From positions 23,737 to 87,736 of the forward strand of contig JAKLDR010000009.1 of assembly GCA_022703445.1 (NCBI GenBank): a stretch of DNA of 64,000 nucleotides. Direction: 5' to 3'. Origin of the DNA: Planctomycetota bacterium. Lineage in GTDB: Bacteria; Planctomycetota; SZUA-567; JAKLDR01. The notes under the pieces were generated by a model, which did not search any database, was not told where the DNA came from, and saw only the letters and a list, made by a program, of their open reading frames with translations. The stretch's first letter is position 1. Every line of letters begins with the position of its first letter. The position numbers were made by a program, and so were the translations under genes. This document shows, one piece after another, positions 31,003 through 41,365 of the stretch.

Positions 31003-34000
31003 GTGTCACCCGCCTCCAAGGGGCCGGGGGCCGGCAAGGGTGGCCGGCCGCAGGCCTCTTCATCCCAGGGCAAGGGCAAGGGCAAGACTGGCGGCGCCGC
31101 AGGCGGCGCCGGGCGCGCCGGCGCCGGCGATCACAGCGGCGTCGCCGCGCCGAAGCTCCCGCCCTTCTGGGTGGAATGGAAGCGGGCCGTTGTCCAGAAG
31201 TGGCCGGTGCCGGTGTTCGTCCTGGCGGTCCTGACCGGAGCGGTGGTCTTCCTGGCCCGGCCGAGGACCGAGCCGGCTCGGAGCGCCGAGGAGCGCGTCC
31301 AGATGGCCAGGAAGGCCTTCGCCATGGCCGTGTCCGCGCAGGACGAGCGCGAGGATCTGGGCGCGGCCATCGACCTGCTGGCCGGTCGCAACCTCAAGGA
31401 GGTTGCCGATGCCCTGGGCATCCAGGACCCGTACGGGGTGCACGGGGTGCTGACCAGCTACGAGCGCGTGCAGGAGCCCGGCAGCGCGATACGGCTGGAT
31501 GCCGTCGACCAGGCCATCCGCGGCGAGGCCTGCTTCCGTCTGGCGGAGATCAAGCGCGAGCACCCGGAGGGCATCGGCCGCAGGATCCTGAAGCCCGCCG
31601 ACGCCCTCTACCGGCGTGCGCTGGCCGACCTGGGCGAGGCCTGCGGGCGCGTCCCGGGCAATGCCGGCCCCGAGTGGCACCGGCGCAGGAGGCTGATCGC
31701 CGAGAGCCGGCTCCGGTTGGGCGAGTACTCCGCGGCCCTCACGGAGCTGGAGTCGCTGATCGAGGCCATGACCGCCGACCAGGCCGGGCGCCTGCACGGC
31801 GAGAAGGATCCGGCGGGCTCCGCGGCCGGGGCCGGAGCTTCGGTGTCCGCGGGCTCCCGGCAGGAGTGGGCCAGGGTCTACGAACTGGCCGGCGATTGCA
31901 GCGACCACCTGGGCAGGACCGCCCAGGCCGCCGCCAGCTACCGGCTGCTGCTCGGCCTGGGAGAGGCCGGCGGTGCCGTGCAGCGCGTGCGGCTGCGCCT
32001 GGCCGAGCTGATCATGGACGAGGCCCTGGCCGGGCACCGGGAGGTCTGCCGCGACGACAAGGCCGGCCCCGAGGCCCGGGAGGCCTCGCGCCGCAGGGCC
32101 ATGGCCGGGCTGGACGAGGCCTGTCAGCTCTGCGCCAAGGTGGAGAGCAGCGACGCCCCGGCCGCCATGCGCGAGCAGGCCGGTTTCATGCTCGGCCGCG
32201 GCCGCTTCCGTCTGGGCGAACTGGAGAGCGATCCGGCGCGCGCCCGGGCCTACTACGCCGCCGCCGCCCAGGCGCTGGGTCATCCGTTCTCGGCCGGCGG
32301 TCCCTACATGGAGATCGGGCGGGTGCTGGGCGCCCGCAGCCTGTTCCTGGCCGGCTCGCGCGGGGCCGCGGCCGAGCAGCTCAAGACCGCGCTGCGCATG
32401 GGGCTGGAGCCGGCCCTTTACGCATGCGCCGAAGTGTGCATGGCCGATCTGCTGCTGCAGTCCGACCCGGCCCGGGCGCTCGACGGCGACGCCGGCCACG
32501 GCGGCGGCTACATGGGTGCGGCCAGACACATCCGCAATCTGACGGCCGAAGGCCTGACGGGCTTCGCCAAGCGCGCGCCGGAGCTGGCCGAGCTGCTGTC
32601 GGAAGCCCACTTCGTGGTGGCCGATCCCGACCCCCGGAAGGCGCTGCCGGAGGGGCGCGGGCAGTTGCTGCGCCTGGCCCGCGAGTGCGCCGCGAACCGG
32701 AACTTCGACGAGGCCGTGCGCATCTGCCGCCAGATCGTCGACTGCTTCCCCGGGGTCAGGACCGGGCGCTACCGCGCGATGATCGGCGAGCTGCTGTGCG
32801 CCAAGGCCGAACGGGCGTCCGCCGCCCACCGCGCAGCTCACGGGGCCGGGGGCCAGCCGGCCGAGGCGGTGCAGGCACTGGCGGGTGCCGCCGCCGAGTT
32901 CATGCGCGCCTTCGAGAGCATGGGCGGGGTCGACGAGGCCGCGGAGGCCACCGATGCGCTGTGGCGGGCCGGGCAGTGCTACCTCGCCGCGGGGCGCTAC
33001 GACGGGGCCGCCCTGGCCTTCCGGATGTTCTCGGACCGCGCCGGCACCGATGGGCGCGTCGCCGAGGCTCTCTATCGGCAGGGCGAGGCCCTGCGCATGA
33101 TGGGCAGCCGCGAGGCCGCCGCCAAGGCCTTCGGCCTGGGGGCGGTCAGCCACCCCGCCAGCCAGTACGGCTACCTGGCGCAGCTGGCCCTGGGCGAGAC
33201 CTACCTGGAGCTGGACCGGCTCGAGGCCGGGCCGGATGAGAAGGGCGCCGAGGCCGGGCGCAACGCGCTGGCCGTCTTCGAGGCCATCCGCCGCGACACC
33301 CGCTACACCCCCGAAAGCCAGGTCTGGATGAAGGCCCTCTTCCGCCTCGGCGAGACCCACTTCCGGATCGGCCGCCGGCACCTGTCGCTCTCGTCCGAGC
33401 TGCGCCTCTCGGCCGGCTCCGAGCGGGACGCCAAGGCCTCGCGCGAGCTGACCGAAAGGTCCGCGGCCGAGGACAAGGCCGGCCGCGAGCACCTGCGCGC
33501 GGCGGCCCGGGTGCTCGAGGAGGCCTGCGAGCGCTATCCGCTCGGCGGGGGCAGCGGCCGCGAGAGCTTCGACGCGTTCCTGCGCGAGCGGCGCCTGCCG
33601 GTCATGCGCATGCTGGCCATGATCCAGCTGGACCTCGGCAGCTACGACCAGGCTGCCGCGCGTTTCGGCGAGATCGTCCAGGCCGCGGCCGGGTCCGGCG
33701 AGCCCGAGGCCACCCGGGCGGCGTTCCGCCGCGAGGCCTTCACCTGCAAGGGCGTGGCCGAGCTGCTCGGCAGCCGGCCCGACGCCGCGGTGGGCACCTT
33801 CCGCGCCGCCCACGAGGACTACGGCCGGACGGCCGACGGTCCGTGGCTGGCGCTGGCCCTGGCCGTGGCCCTGGAGCGCTCGGGTCGGCCGGAGGCCTCC
33901 CGCGAGTGGTACGACCGCGCGGCCAAGGGCTATGCCGACCAGGCGGGCGCGGCGCAGACGGCGCCGGCGCCGGCTCCGGGGAAGGGCGAGGCCCGGTCCT

Positions 34001-34074
34001 TCGAGGCGGTTCTGCCCGCCGAGATCTGGCGCGAGCACGCGCAGTGGCTGGGGAAGAGACATGGCGGAAGCTGA
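31003..34074 (+). CDS. Large TPR-repeat membrane-anchored protein in the flagellar locus
   Basis: 1023 residues. A low-complexity Gly/Lys/Ala-rich cytoplasmic head (residues 1-50) and one membrane helix (WPVPVFVLAVLTGAVVFLA, about 67-86) precede about 900 residues of helical TPR-like repeats (for example RLIAESRLRLGEYSAALTEL and ALYRQGEALRMMGSREAAAK). Most of the protein should therefore lie outside the cytoplasmic membrane, presumably as a protein-interaction scaffold. The GTG start directly follows the MerR stop; the 3' end overlaps the FlgN-like gene by 14 bp. Its place before flgN and the regulators suggests a flagellar assembly or surface role, but no homologous flagellar component is known to me. 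Confidence 0.75.
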   Translation: MSPASKGPGAGKGGRPQASSSQGKGKGKTGGAAGGAGRAGAGDHSGVAAPKLPPFWVEWKRAVVQKWPVPVFVLAVLTGAVVFLARPRTEPARSAEERVQMARKAFAMAVSAQDEREDLGAAIDLLAGRNLKEVADALGIQDPYGVHGVLTSYERVQEPGSAIRLDAVDQAIRGEACFRLAEIKREHPEGIGRRILKPADALYRRALADLGEACGRVPGNAGPEWHRRRRLIAESRLRLGEYSAALTELESLIEAMTADQAGRLHGEKDPAGSAAGAGASVSAGSRQEWARVYELAGDCSDHLGRTAQAAASYRLLLGLGEAGGAVQRVRLRLAELIMDEALAGHREVCRDDKAGPEAREASRRRAMAGLDEACQLCAKVESSDAPAAMREQAGFMLGRGRFRLGELESDPARARAYYAAAAQALGHPFSAGGPYMEIGRVLGARSLFLAGSRGAAAEQLKTALRMGLEPALYACAEVCMADLLLQSDPARALDGDAGHGGGYMGAARHIRNLTAEGLTGFAKRAPELAELLSEAHFVVADPDPRKALPEGRGQLLRLARECAANRNFDEAVRICRQIVDCFPGVRTGRYRAMIGELLCAKAERASAAHRAAHGAGGQPAEAVQALAGAAAEFMRAFESMGGVDEAAEATDALWRAGQCYLAAGRYDGAALAFRMFSDRAGTDGRVAEALYRQGEALRMMGSREAAAKAFGLGAVSHPASQYGYLAQLALGETYLELDRLEAGPDEKGAEAGRNALAVFEAIRRDTRYTPESQVWMKALFRLGETHFRIGRRHLSLSSELRLSAGSERDAKASRELTERSAAEDKAGREHLRAAARVLEEACERYPLGGGSGRESFDAFLRERRLPVMRMLAMIQLDLGSYDQAAARFGEIVQAAAGSGEPEATRAAFRREAFTCKGVAELLGSRPDAAVGTFRAAHEDYGRTADGPWLALALAVALERSGRPEASREWYDRAAKGYADQAGAAQTAPAPAPGKGEARSFEAVLPAEIWREHAQWLGKRHGGS

Positions 34075-34522
34075 GCGCACCCCCGACCTGGCCAGGGCCA
34101 TGGCGGCCCTGGAGGCCGAGCGCGGCATCTACGCGCGCATCCTGGAGCTTTCCAGGAAGGGCCGCGAGCTGGCCGCCGCGGGCCGCGGCGAGGACCTCCT
34201 GGCGCTGCTGGCCGACAAGGGCCGGCTGTCCGAGGAGGCCGCGGCGGCCGGCGAGCAGTCCCGGGCCCTCAAGGCCGACTGGGACGGGCTGTGCGGCCGC
34301 CTGGAACCGGCCGAGCGCGAGCGCGGGCGCGCGCTGATCGGCGAGGTCCGCGAACTGCTCCGCGCGATCATCGCCGAGGACGACGAGTGCCAGAAGCTGC
34401 TGGCCGGGCGCCGGGACGGGAAGGTCGAGGAGCTGCTCAGGGTCCAGCAGGGCAGGAAGATGCACCAGGCCTACGGGCGCCGGCCGCCGGCCAGCCCCCA
34501 TTTCAAGGACGAGAAGAAGTGA
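34061..34522 (+). CDS. flgN: FlgN-like flagellar export chaperone
   Basis: 153 residues, all helical. Two long helices (ALEAERGIYARILELSRKGR, ELAAAGRGEDLLALLADKGR and RALIGEVRELLRAIIAEDDE) match the FlgN pattern of a helical hairpin chaperone that binds hook-associated proteins FlgK/FlgL. The lysine-rich C-terminus (KMHQAYGRR...HFKDEKK) also fits. The ATG at 34061 lies inside the end of the TPR gene, and its TGA overlaps the next ATG (ATGA), so translation is coupled. Family assignment is by fold and context and is moderately certain. Confidence 0.6.
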   Translation: MAEAERTPDLARAMAALEAERGIYARILELSRKGRELAAAGRGEDLLALLADKGRLSEEAAAAGEQSRALKADWDGLCGRLEPAERERGRALIGEVRELLRAIIAEDDECQKLLAGRRDGKVEELLRVQQGRKMHQAYGRRPPASPHFKDEKK

Positions 34523-35751
34523 TGGTCCAGGACCTGGAAGGCGTGGCCGCGCCGAAGAACGCCGACGAGCTGCTCGGCGCCTTCAACGCCTTCATGGAGA
34601 AGGCCGCCGAGCTGGAGCAGAGCCACGCCCTGCTCCAGGCCAAGGTCGCCGAGCTCACCGACCAGCTGGCCGTCAAGGTCCGCGAGGTCGAGGGGCTCAA
34701 GAACCACCTGGCCTCGGTCCTGGAGAACGTGGCCGATGCGGTCGTCGCGGTGGACACCGCCGGCCGGGTCACGCACTTCAACCGCGCGGCCGCCGAACTG
34801 TTCGGGCGCTCGGAGGCCCAGATGCGCGGACGGCCGGCGGGAGAGGCCGGCGAACTGGCCGCCCCCCTGGCCGCCATGCTCAAGGCCGTCCTGGAGGGCG
34901 GTACCAGCCGCAGCAGCGAGGAGCGCTCGGTGCTGCGCGCCGACGGCTCCGAGGCCGTGCTGCTGCTCTCGGCGGCCCCACTCCGCGACGAGCGGCGGCG
35001 CCCGGTCGGGGCGGTGGCCTCGGCCCAGGACGTCACCGTGCTGCGCGAGCTGGAGCGGGCCCTGGGCCGCAAGGAGCGGCTGGCCGCCCTGGGCGAGATG
35101 GCCGCGGTGCTGGCCCACGAGATCCGCAACCCGCTGGGCGGCATCCAGCTCTATGCCGGTCTGCTGGGCCGCTCGACGACGCTCTCCGCCTCCGAGCGCG
35201 AGGTGGTCGAGAAGATCTCCCGGGGCATCACCGGGCTCAACAAGTTGGTCGAGGACATGCTGGCCTTCGCCCGGGAGATCGTGGCCCGGCGGGTGCGCCA
35301 GGACGTGCGCCTGCCGGTAGAGGCCGCCCTGGAGCTGGCCGGCGCCGAGCTCGACGCCAAGCACGTCATCGTGGAGAAGGCCGGCTGGGACCGTCCGCTG
35401 GAGGTTGCCGTGGACGGCGACCTGCTCACCCGGGCCCTGGTCAACCTCTTCACCAACGCGGCGGAGGCCGTCGAGGTGGGCGGCCGGGTGGAGGTCTCCG
35501 CCCGGTTCGAGGAGGCCGCCGGCGTGCGCCTGCTGGAACTGCGGGTGGCCGACAACGGCCGGGGCATCAATCCGGCGGACGTCGAGAAGATCTTCAACCC
35601 GTTCTACACCACCAAGGCCCGGGGCACGGGGCTGGGCCTGGCGGTGGTCAGCCGGATCGTCGCCGCCCACGGCGGGGACGTCCGCGCCGAGAACCTGCCC
35701 GGCGGCGGCAGCTGCTTCGTGCTGCGCCTGCCGGCCGAGGCGGAGGGCTGA
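34522..35751 (+). CDS. PAS histidine kinase of the flagellar two-component system
   Basis: 409 residues. A coiled coil (about 20-65), a PAS domain (VLENVADAVVAVDTAGRVTH, FNRAAAELFG), the H-box VLAHEIRNPLGGIQLYAGLL with the phosphoacceptor near residue 199, and a GHKL ATPase (NLFTNAAEAV, VADNGRGIN, FNPFYTTKARGTGLGLAVV). No membrane segment. The family matches FleS/FlrB/AtoS kinases that phosphorylate NtrC-type flagellar activators. The response regulator gene starts 5 bp downstream, so the pair is almost certainly cognate. The signal is unknown; a cytoplasmic flagellar-assembly cue is typical of this class. Confidence 0.88.
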   Translation: MVQDLEGVAAPKNADELLGAFNAFMEKAAELEQSHALLQAKVAELTDQLAVKVREVEGLKNHLASVLENVADAVVAVDTAGRVTHFNRAAAELFGRSEAQMRGRPAGEAGELAAPLAAMLKAVLEGGTSRSSEERSVLRADGSEAVLLLSAAPLRDERRRPVGAVASAQDVTVLRELERALGRKERLAALGEMAAVLAHEIRNPLGGIQLYAGLLGRSTTLSASEREVVEKISRGITGLNKLVEDMLAFAREIVARRVRQDVRLPVEAALELAGAELDAKHVIVEKAGWDRPLEVAVDGDLLTRALVNLFTNAAEAVEVGGRVEVSARFEEAAGVRLLELRVADNGRGINPADVEKIFNPFYTTKARGTGLGLAVVSRIVAAHGGDVRAENLPGGGSCFVLRLPAEAEG

Positions 35752-35755
35752 GGGC

Positions 35756-37135
<1,380 letters not shown>

Positions 37136-37337
37136 ACGCCCGACGGAAGATCCTGCCGCCGCGGCTGGAAGAAACTTCCGCCGCGGTCGGACGCCAGGCC
37201 GCCGTGACCCGCGGCAGAAGCGCCGCCATGTACCTAAACGACCGCTCCGCCGTGGTTTGCGACGGACGCAGCGCCGGGCGCTCCTGCGGGCGCTGCTGGC
37301 ACAAGTCTTGCACCGCTCAGTTGCCGGAGGAGTCTGC
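37136..37337. other. Gap between activator gene and flgB
   Basis: About 200 bases without a supported gene. It contains a short hairpin (GGAAG-AAA-CTTCC inside GCGGC/GCCGC, about 37160-37185) with no T-tract, and the sigma-54 promoter at 37297. The rest shows nothing I can name. Confidence 0.5.
37297..37312 (+). promoter_or_regulatory. Sigma-54 promoter for the flgB operon
   Basis: TGGCAC-AAGTC-TTGCA is a full match to the -24/-12 consensus, with GG (37298-37299) and GC (37310-37311) separated by 10 bases. Transcription should begin near 37324, 14 bases before the flgB ATG. The NtrC-type activator is encoded immediately upstream. Confidence 0.88.
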
Positions 37338-37781
37338 ATGAGCCTTTCGGGCATTGGCGGAGGTCCGGGCCTCTTCGGGGATTCGCTCCCGGTGATCGAG
37401 TCCGTGCTGGGCTTCGCCAACCAGCGCCACGCGGTGCTTGCGAACAACGTGGCCAACGTGGACACCCCCGGCTTCCGGGCCAAGGACCTCCCGGAGGCCG
37501 ACTTCCAGAAGGCCCTGCGCGCCGCGGTGGAGTCCAGGCGCAACGGGGCGGAGCCCCTGGTGCTGGGCACCGGCGGAAACCTCCGCCGCGCCGCCGACGG
37601 CGGAGTCGAGCTGCGGCCGGTGGAGTCCGGCAGCGGGGTCATGCGCGGGGACGGCAACGACGTGGCCCTGGACCAGGAGATGTCCAAGCTGCTCAAGAAC
37701 GCCATGACCATTCAGGTCTTCAACCGGATGCTGGCCGGGAAGTTCCAGTCCCTGGGACTGGCCATCCGCGGACGGCTGTAG
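37338..37781 (+). CDS. flgB: Flagellar basal-body rod protein FlgB
   Basis: 147 residues. The rod-protein N-terminal motif is clear: QRHAVLANNVANVDTPGFRA, followed by KDLPEADFQKAL. The C-terminal helix DVALDQEMSKLLKNAMTIQVFN is the FlgB/C signature for packing in the rod. It forms the proximal rod with FlgC outside the inner membrane after export. GGAGGAG precedes the ATG, and the sigma-54 promoter lies just upstream, so this is the first gene of the structural operon. Confidence 0.95.
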   Translation: MSLSGIGGGPGLFGDSLPVIESVLGFANQRHAVLANNVANVDTPGFRAKDLPEADFQKALRAAVESRRNGAEPLVLGTGGNLRRAADGGVELRPVESGSGVMRGDGNDVALDQEMSKLLKNAMTIQVFNRMLAGKFQSLGLAIRGRL

Positions 37782-37796
37782 GGGAGGGCGGGCTAG

Positions 37797-38258
37797 ATGG
37801 GCATGTTCACGGGCATAGACATCAGCGCCTCGGCCCTGGTGGCCGAGCGTCTGCGCCTGGAGACCATCACCAACAACGTGGCCAACGCCGAGAGCCTCAG
37901 CGAGGACGGCGCCCGGCTGCGTCCCTACCGCCGGCGCACCCCGGTCTTCTACACGGGCGACCCGGCCGGCACCGGCTCGGCCCAGCTGGGCGTGCGCTTC
38001 GCCGGGGTGCTGCAGAGCGAGAAGTTCATCCCGCGCGACTCGCCCGACCCGGAGAACGACCCGAACGCGGTGCGCGCCGAGGACGTCCAGCGCAACCCGG
38101 CGCTGGCTCCGTACATCGGCAAGAACCTGTTCCCGGACATCAACATGGCCACCGAGATGGCGGACATGATCTCGGCGAGCCGCGCCTACGAGGCCAACGT
38201 CACCGCCATGCAGCTGAGCCGGACCATGATCCAGTCCACGCTGCAGGTGATGGGCTGA
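37797..38258 (+). CDS. flgC: Flagellar basal-body rod protein FlgC
   Basis: 153 residues. MGMFTGIDISASALVAERLR and the LETITNNVANAES motif start the rod domain. NLFPDINMATEMADMISASR with AYEANVTAMQ is the C-terminal helix. It joins FlgB in the proximal rod. It starts 15 bp after flgB, behind a GGGGAGG site. Confidence 0.95.
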   Translation: MGMFTGIDISASALVAERLRLETITNNVANAESLSEDGARLRPYRRRTPVFYTGDPAGTGSAQLGVRFAGVLQSEKFIPRDSPDPENDPNAVRAEDVQRNPALAPYIGKNLFPDINMATEMADMISASRAYEANVTAMQLSRTMIQSTLQVMG

Positions 38259-38274
38259 AAAGGGGGAATGACCA

Positions 38275-38601
38275 GTGCCTGAATCCATCACGCCGATCGG
38301 CCCCGCGGGACTGGGGCCCATCCAGCCGGCCCAGCCGGTCCAGCCGGGGCTGCCGGCCGGGGCGGCCGGGGAGGCCGGAGGGAAGTCCTTCAGCCAGTTC
38401 CTGTCGGAGAAGATCGGCGAGGTCAACCAGCTCCAGCAGGAGTCGACCCAGGCCATCGAGGGGTTGGCCACCGGCAAGGTGCAGGATCTGGGCAAGGTGG
38501 TCAGCGCGGTCGAGAAGGCCAATCTGGCGTTCCAGATGATGGTCCAGATCCGCAACAAGCTGGTGGACGCGTACGACGAGTTGCAGCGCATCAGGACCTG
38601 A
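38275..38601 (+). CDS. fliE: Flagellar hook-basal body protein FliE
   Basis: 108 residues. A Pro/Gly-rich head precedes the FliE core KSFSQFLSEKIGEVNQLQQE, DLGKVVSAVEKANLAFQMMV and QIRNKLVDAYDELQRI. FliE links the MS ring to the rod and is an early export substrate. The GTG start at 38275 follows AGGGGGAA. It sits between flgC and fliF, the usual order. Confidence 0.93.
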   Translation: MPESITPIGPAGLGPIQPAQPVQPGLPAGAAGEAGGKSFSQFLSEKIGEVNQLQQESTQAIEGLATGKVQDLGKVVSAVEKANLAFQMMVQIRNKLVDAYDELQRIRT

Positions 38602-38686
38602 TGCGGGCGAAACCGGCCGCTCCCCTGGCGCGGGGCGCGGCCGGATCAGAGGCTGCTAGGGGGCGAGGGGAGGTTCAAGAGGGGCG

Positions 38687-40330
38687 ATGGACTGGCTGAA
38701 AGGGGTTCTCTCCCAGGCCACGGCCGCGTTCCGGGCGATGACTGCCGCCCAGCGGGCCAGCATGGTCATGCTGGGACTGACCATAGCGGTGGCCCTGGGC
38801 CTGGTGGCCGTGCTCGGCGCCAGCCCGAAGTTCGTGGCGGTGGCCAGCGGGCTCGACCAGAACGAGATGCGCGAGGCCGCCAACGTGCTGGACCAGGGCG
38901 GCGTGGAATACAAGGCCGACCTCCAGAAGGGCGCGATCCTGGTGCCCTCCGACCGCCAGCCGGCGGTGGCGGCCATGCTGCGCAAGAGCGAGGTCATCGA
39001 CCAGAACCGCATCTTCAACAAGGAGAAGTACCGCGAGTCGATCGGCAGCAGCCTGTGGGTCTCCGAGGCCGAGCGCGACAAGCAGCGCCGCGACGCCCTG
39101 GCCGGCGAGCTGCGCCAGATGATCTCCGGGCTCGATGGGGTGGAGACCTGCCGGGTGGTCATCACCGACGACAAGCCCGGCGAGTTCAACCTCAGCCCGG
39201 AGCGGATCGGGGTGAGCGTCACGGTCACCCCCCGCGGCGCCAAGAAGATCGACCAGGCCTTCGCCAACTCGGTCATCGACCTGGTCGGCTCGGCCGTGCA
39301 CAACTGCGACCCGGGCAAGATCACGGTGATCGACACGCGCAACCCCGGCAAGCAGTACCACCGCGAGGACGCCGAGACCGAGGTGGTCCTGAGCAACAAG
39401 CGCCTGGCCCTGAGCCGGGAGATCGAGCAGCACTACCAGAAGAAGATCAACGAGCTGATCGCCTCGATGCACTACGAGGGCGTCGGCATCGTCACCTGCC
39501 GGGAGGTCAACCTGGACAAGGTCAAGCGGCTGGTCCAGACCGTGAAGCCCGACGAGACCGTGGTCGTCCGCCAGCGGACCGTCAAGCACGAGAGCACCGG
39601 CGCCTCCGCGGTCGGCGGCCCGACCGGCGTGCCGGTCAACGAGCCCGGCCTGGTCATCTCCGGCGGGGCCAGCGGCCCGAGCGGCACGGCCGGCGGGACT
39701 CCCTCGCGCAGCAAGGACAGCGAGACCGAGACCAGCACCATCTGCAGCTTCGTCACCGAGGAGATCCAGAAGGCCCCCGGCGAGATCGCCAAGCTGACCG
39801 CCAGCGTGGTCATCAACCGCCGGCTGATGGACAGGGCCGACAAGGACGGCCGGATCAGCCAGGTCTACGACGAGGAGCCCAACGACGAACTCAAGGCCCA
39901 GTGGAAGGCGCTCGTCGCCAAGATCCTGGGCATCGAGGACCCCAAGAAGGTCGACGAGTCCATTGCCTTGTGCTTCTGGAAGCAGCCCCGCGAGAACCCC
40001 GTGCCGGTGGTGGAGCCCAAGCCGGAGCTCCGGGACATGGTCGCCGGGGTCTGGCCCTACGCCCGGATCGGCGGGGTGCTGATGCTCACCGCCTTCGCCT
40101 TCCTCTTCCTGTTCGTGCTCGGCCGGCGCGCCGCGACCGCCCCGCCCCCGAACCTGGTGGTGACCGCCACCGGGGCGGCCGGCGGGAGCCAAGCGGCCGC
40201 CGAGGAGGCCGGCATCGAGGCTGACGACGTCAAGCTGCGACAGCTGCAGGACAAGCTGCGCGGCGTGGTCGGCCAGGACCCCCGCAAGGCCGCCACGCTG
40301 ATCAAGCGCTGGCTGAGCCACGAGGGCTGA
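38687..40330 (+). CDS. fliF: Flagellar MS-ring protein FliF
   Basis: 547 residues. An N-terminal membrane helix (SMVMLGLTIAVALGLVAVLG) is followed by the PrgK-like ring domain (GGVEYKADLQKGAILVPSDR, QQ-type secretin-like folds) and the FliF extracellular collar. A second helix (VLMLTAFAFLFLFVLGRRAA, about 465-485) leads to a cytoplasmic tail KLRGVVGQDPRKAATLIKRW LSHEG, which binds FliG. The C-terminal FliG-binding motif is intact. The ring is the base of the motor. The 85-bp gap upstream holds a GGGGCG site and no other signal. Confidence 0.95.
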   Translation: MDWLKGVLSQATAAFRAMTAAQRASMVMLGLTIAVALGLVAVLGASPKFVAVASGLDQNEMREAANVLDQGGVEYKADLQKGAILVPSDRQPAVAAMLRKSEVIDQNRIFNKEKYRESIGSSLWVSEAERDKQRRDALAGELRQMISGLDGVETCRVVITDDKPGEFNLSPERIGVSVTVTPRGAKKIDQAFANSVIDLVGSAVHNCDPGKITVIDTRNPGKQYHREDAETEVVLSNKRLALSREIEQHYQKKINELIASMHYEGVGIVTCREVNLDKVKRLVQTVKPDETVVVRQRTVKHESTGASAVGGPTGVPVNEPGLVISGGASGPSGTAGGTPSRSKDSETETSTICSFVTEEIQKAPGEIAKLTASVVINRRLMDRADKDGRISQVYDEEPNDELKAQWKALVAKILGIEDPKKVDESIALCFWKQPRENPVPVVEPKPELRDMVAGVWPYARIGGVLMLTAFAFLFLFVLGRRAATAPPPNLVVTATGAAGGSQAAAEEAGIEADDVKLRQLQDKLRGVVGQDPRKAATLIKRWLSHEG

Positions 40331-40348
40331 CCGTGAAAGCCTGCGGCC

Positions 40349-41365
40349 ATGCCTAAGAAGGTCGAGAGCGTCACCGGCGACCGCAAGGCCGCCATCCTGC
40401 TGGTCTCGCTGCAGACCGAGGTGGCCTCGCAGCTCCTGGCCAGCATGGACCGGGAGGACGTCGAGCGCATCAGCATGGAGATCGCCCGCCTCGGCGAGGT
40501 CAGCTCCGAGCAGCGCCTGCGGGTGCTGGAGGAGTTCTACCAGACGAACCTGGCCCGCCGCTACATCGAGGAGGGCGGCATCGACTACGCCCGGACGCTG
40601 CTGGAGAAGAGCCTGCCCCCCGACGAGGCGGCCAGCGTCCTGCGTGGCCTGGAGCAGTCCATCCAGATGACCCCCTTCCACTTCCTGCAGAAGGCCGAGG
40701 CGGCGAGCCTCGTGACCTTCGTCCAGGACGAGCACCCCCAGACCATCGCGCTGATCCTGGCCCACCTCCAGCCCAAGCAGGCCTCGGAGATCCTGGCCAC
40801 GCTGCCCGCCAAGAAGCAGATCGAGGTGGTCAAGCGCGTCGCCCGCATGGGCCAGACCACCCCCGAGGCCATCCGCCAGGTGGAGAAGGGCCTGGAGGCC
40901 AAGCTCAGCTCCATCGTCAACCAGGACCTGGAGCGCGCCGGCGGCGTCGAGTCCATCGCCGAGATCCTCAACCTCATCGACCGGGCCACCGAGAAGACCA
41001 TCCTCGAGACCCTGGAGGAGGAGGACGCCCAGCTGGTGGACCGCATCCGGCGCCTGATGTTCGTCTTCGAGGACATCCTGCTGGTCAACGACAAGGGCAT
41101 CCAGAACGTGCTCAAGGAGGTCGACCAGGAGGAGCTGGCCCTGGCCCTCAAGGCCGCCAGCGAGGACGTCAAGAACAAGATCCTCAAGAACATGTCCGAG
41201 CGCGCCGCCCAGCTCATCAAGGAGGACATGGAGTACATGGGGCCGACGCGGCTCTCCGACGTGGAGGCCGCCCAGCAGCGCATCGTCGACGTGGTCCGCC
41301 GCCTGGAGGAGGCCGGCGAGCTGATCGTCCAGGGCCGCGGCGGCGAGGAGCAGATCGTTGTCTAG
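40349..41365 (+). CDS. fliG: Flagellar motor switch protein FliG
   Basis: 338 residues. The FliG middle-domain motif DEHPQTIALILAHLQPKQAS is present, as are RVARMGQTTPEAIRQVEKGL and the C-terminal torque helix with VFEDILLVNDKGIQNVLKEV and KNKILKNMSERAAQLIKEDM. Charged residues of the torque helix are kept. It couples MotA/MotB to rotor rotation and binds FliF. It starts 18 bp after fliF, and its end overlaps fliH by 8 bp. Confidence 0.95.
   Translation: MPKKVESVTGDRKAAILLVSLQTEVASQLLASMDREDVERISMEIARLGEVSSEQRLRVLEEFYQTNLARRYIEEGGIDYARTLLEKSLPPDEAASVLRGLEQSIQMTPFHFLQKAEAASLVTFVQDEHPQTIALILAHLQPKQASEILATLPAKKQIEVVKRVARMGQTTPEAIRQVEKGLEAKLSSIVNQDLERAGGVESIAEILNLIDRATEKTILETLEEEDAQLVDRIRRLMFVFEDILLVNDKGIQNVLKEVDQEELALALKAASEDVKNKILKNMSERAAQLIKEDMEYMGPTRLSDVEAAQQRIVDVVRRLEEAGELIVQGRGGEEQIVV

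Noticed and set aside
31060..34128. 1022-codon open frame on the minus strand opposite the TPR gene
   Set aside because: Shadow of the TPR gene: no Shine-Dalgarno site, no motif, composition driven by GC at third positions.
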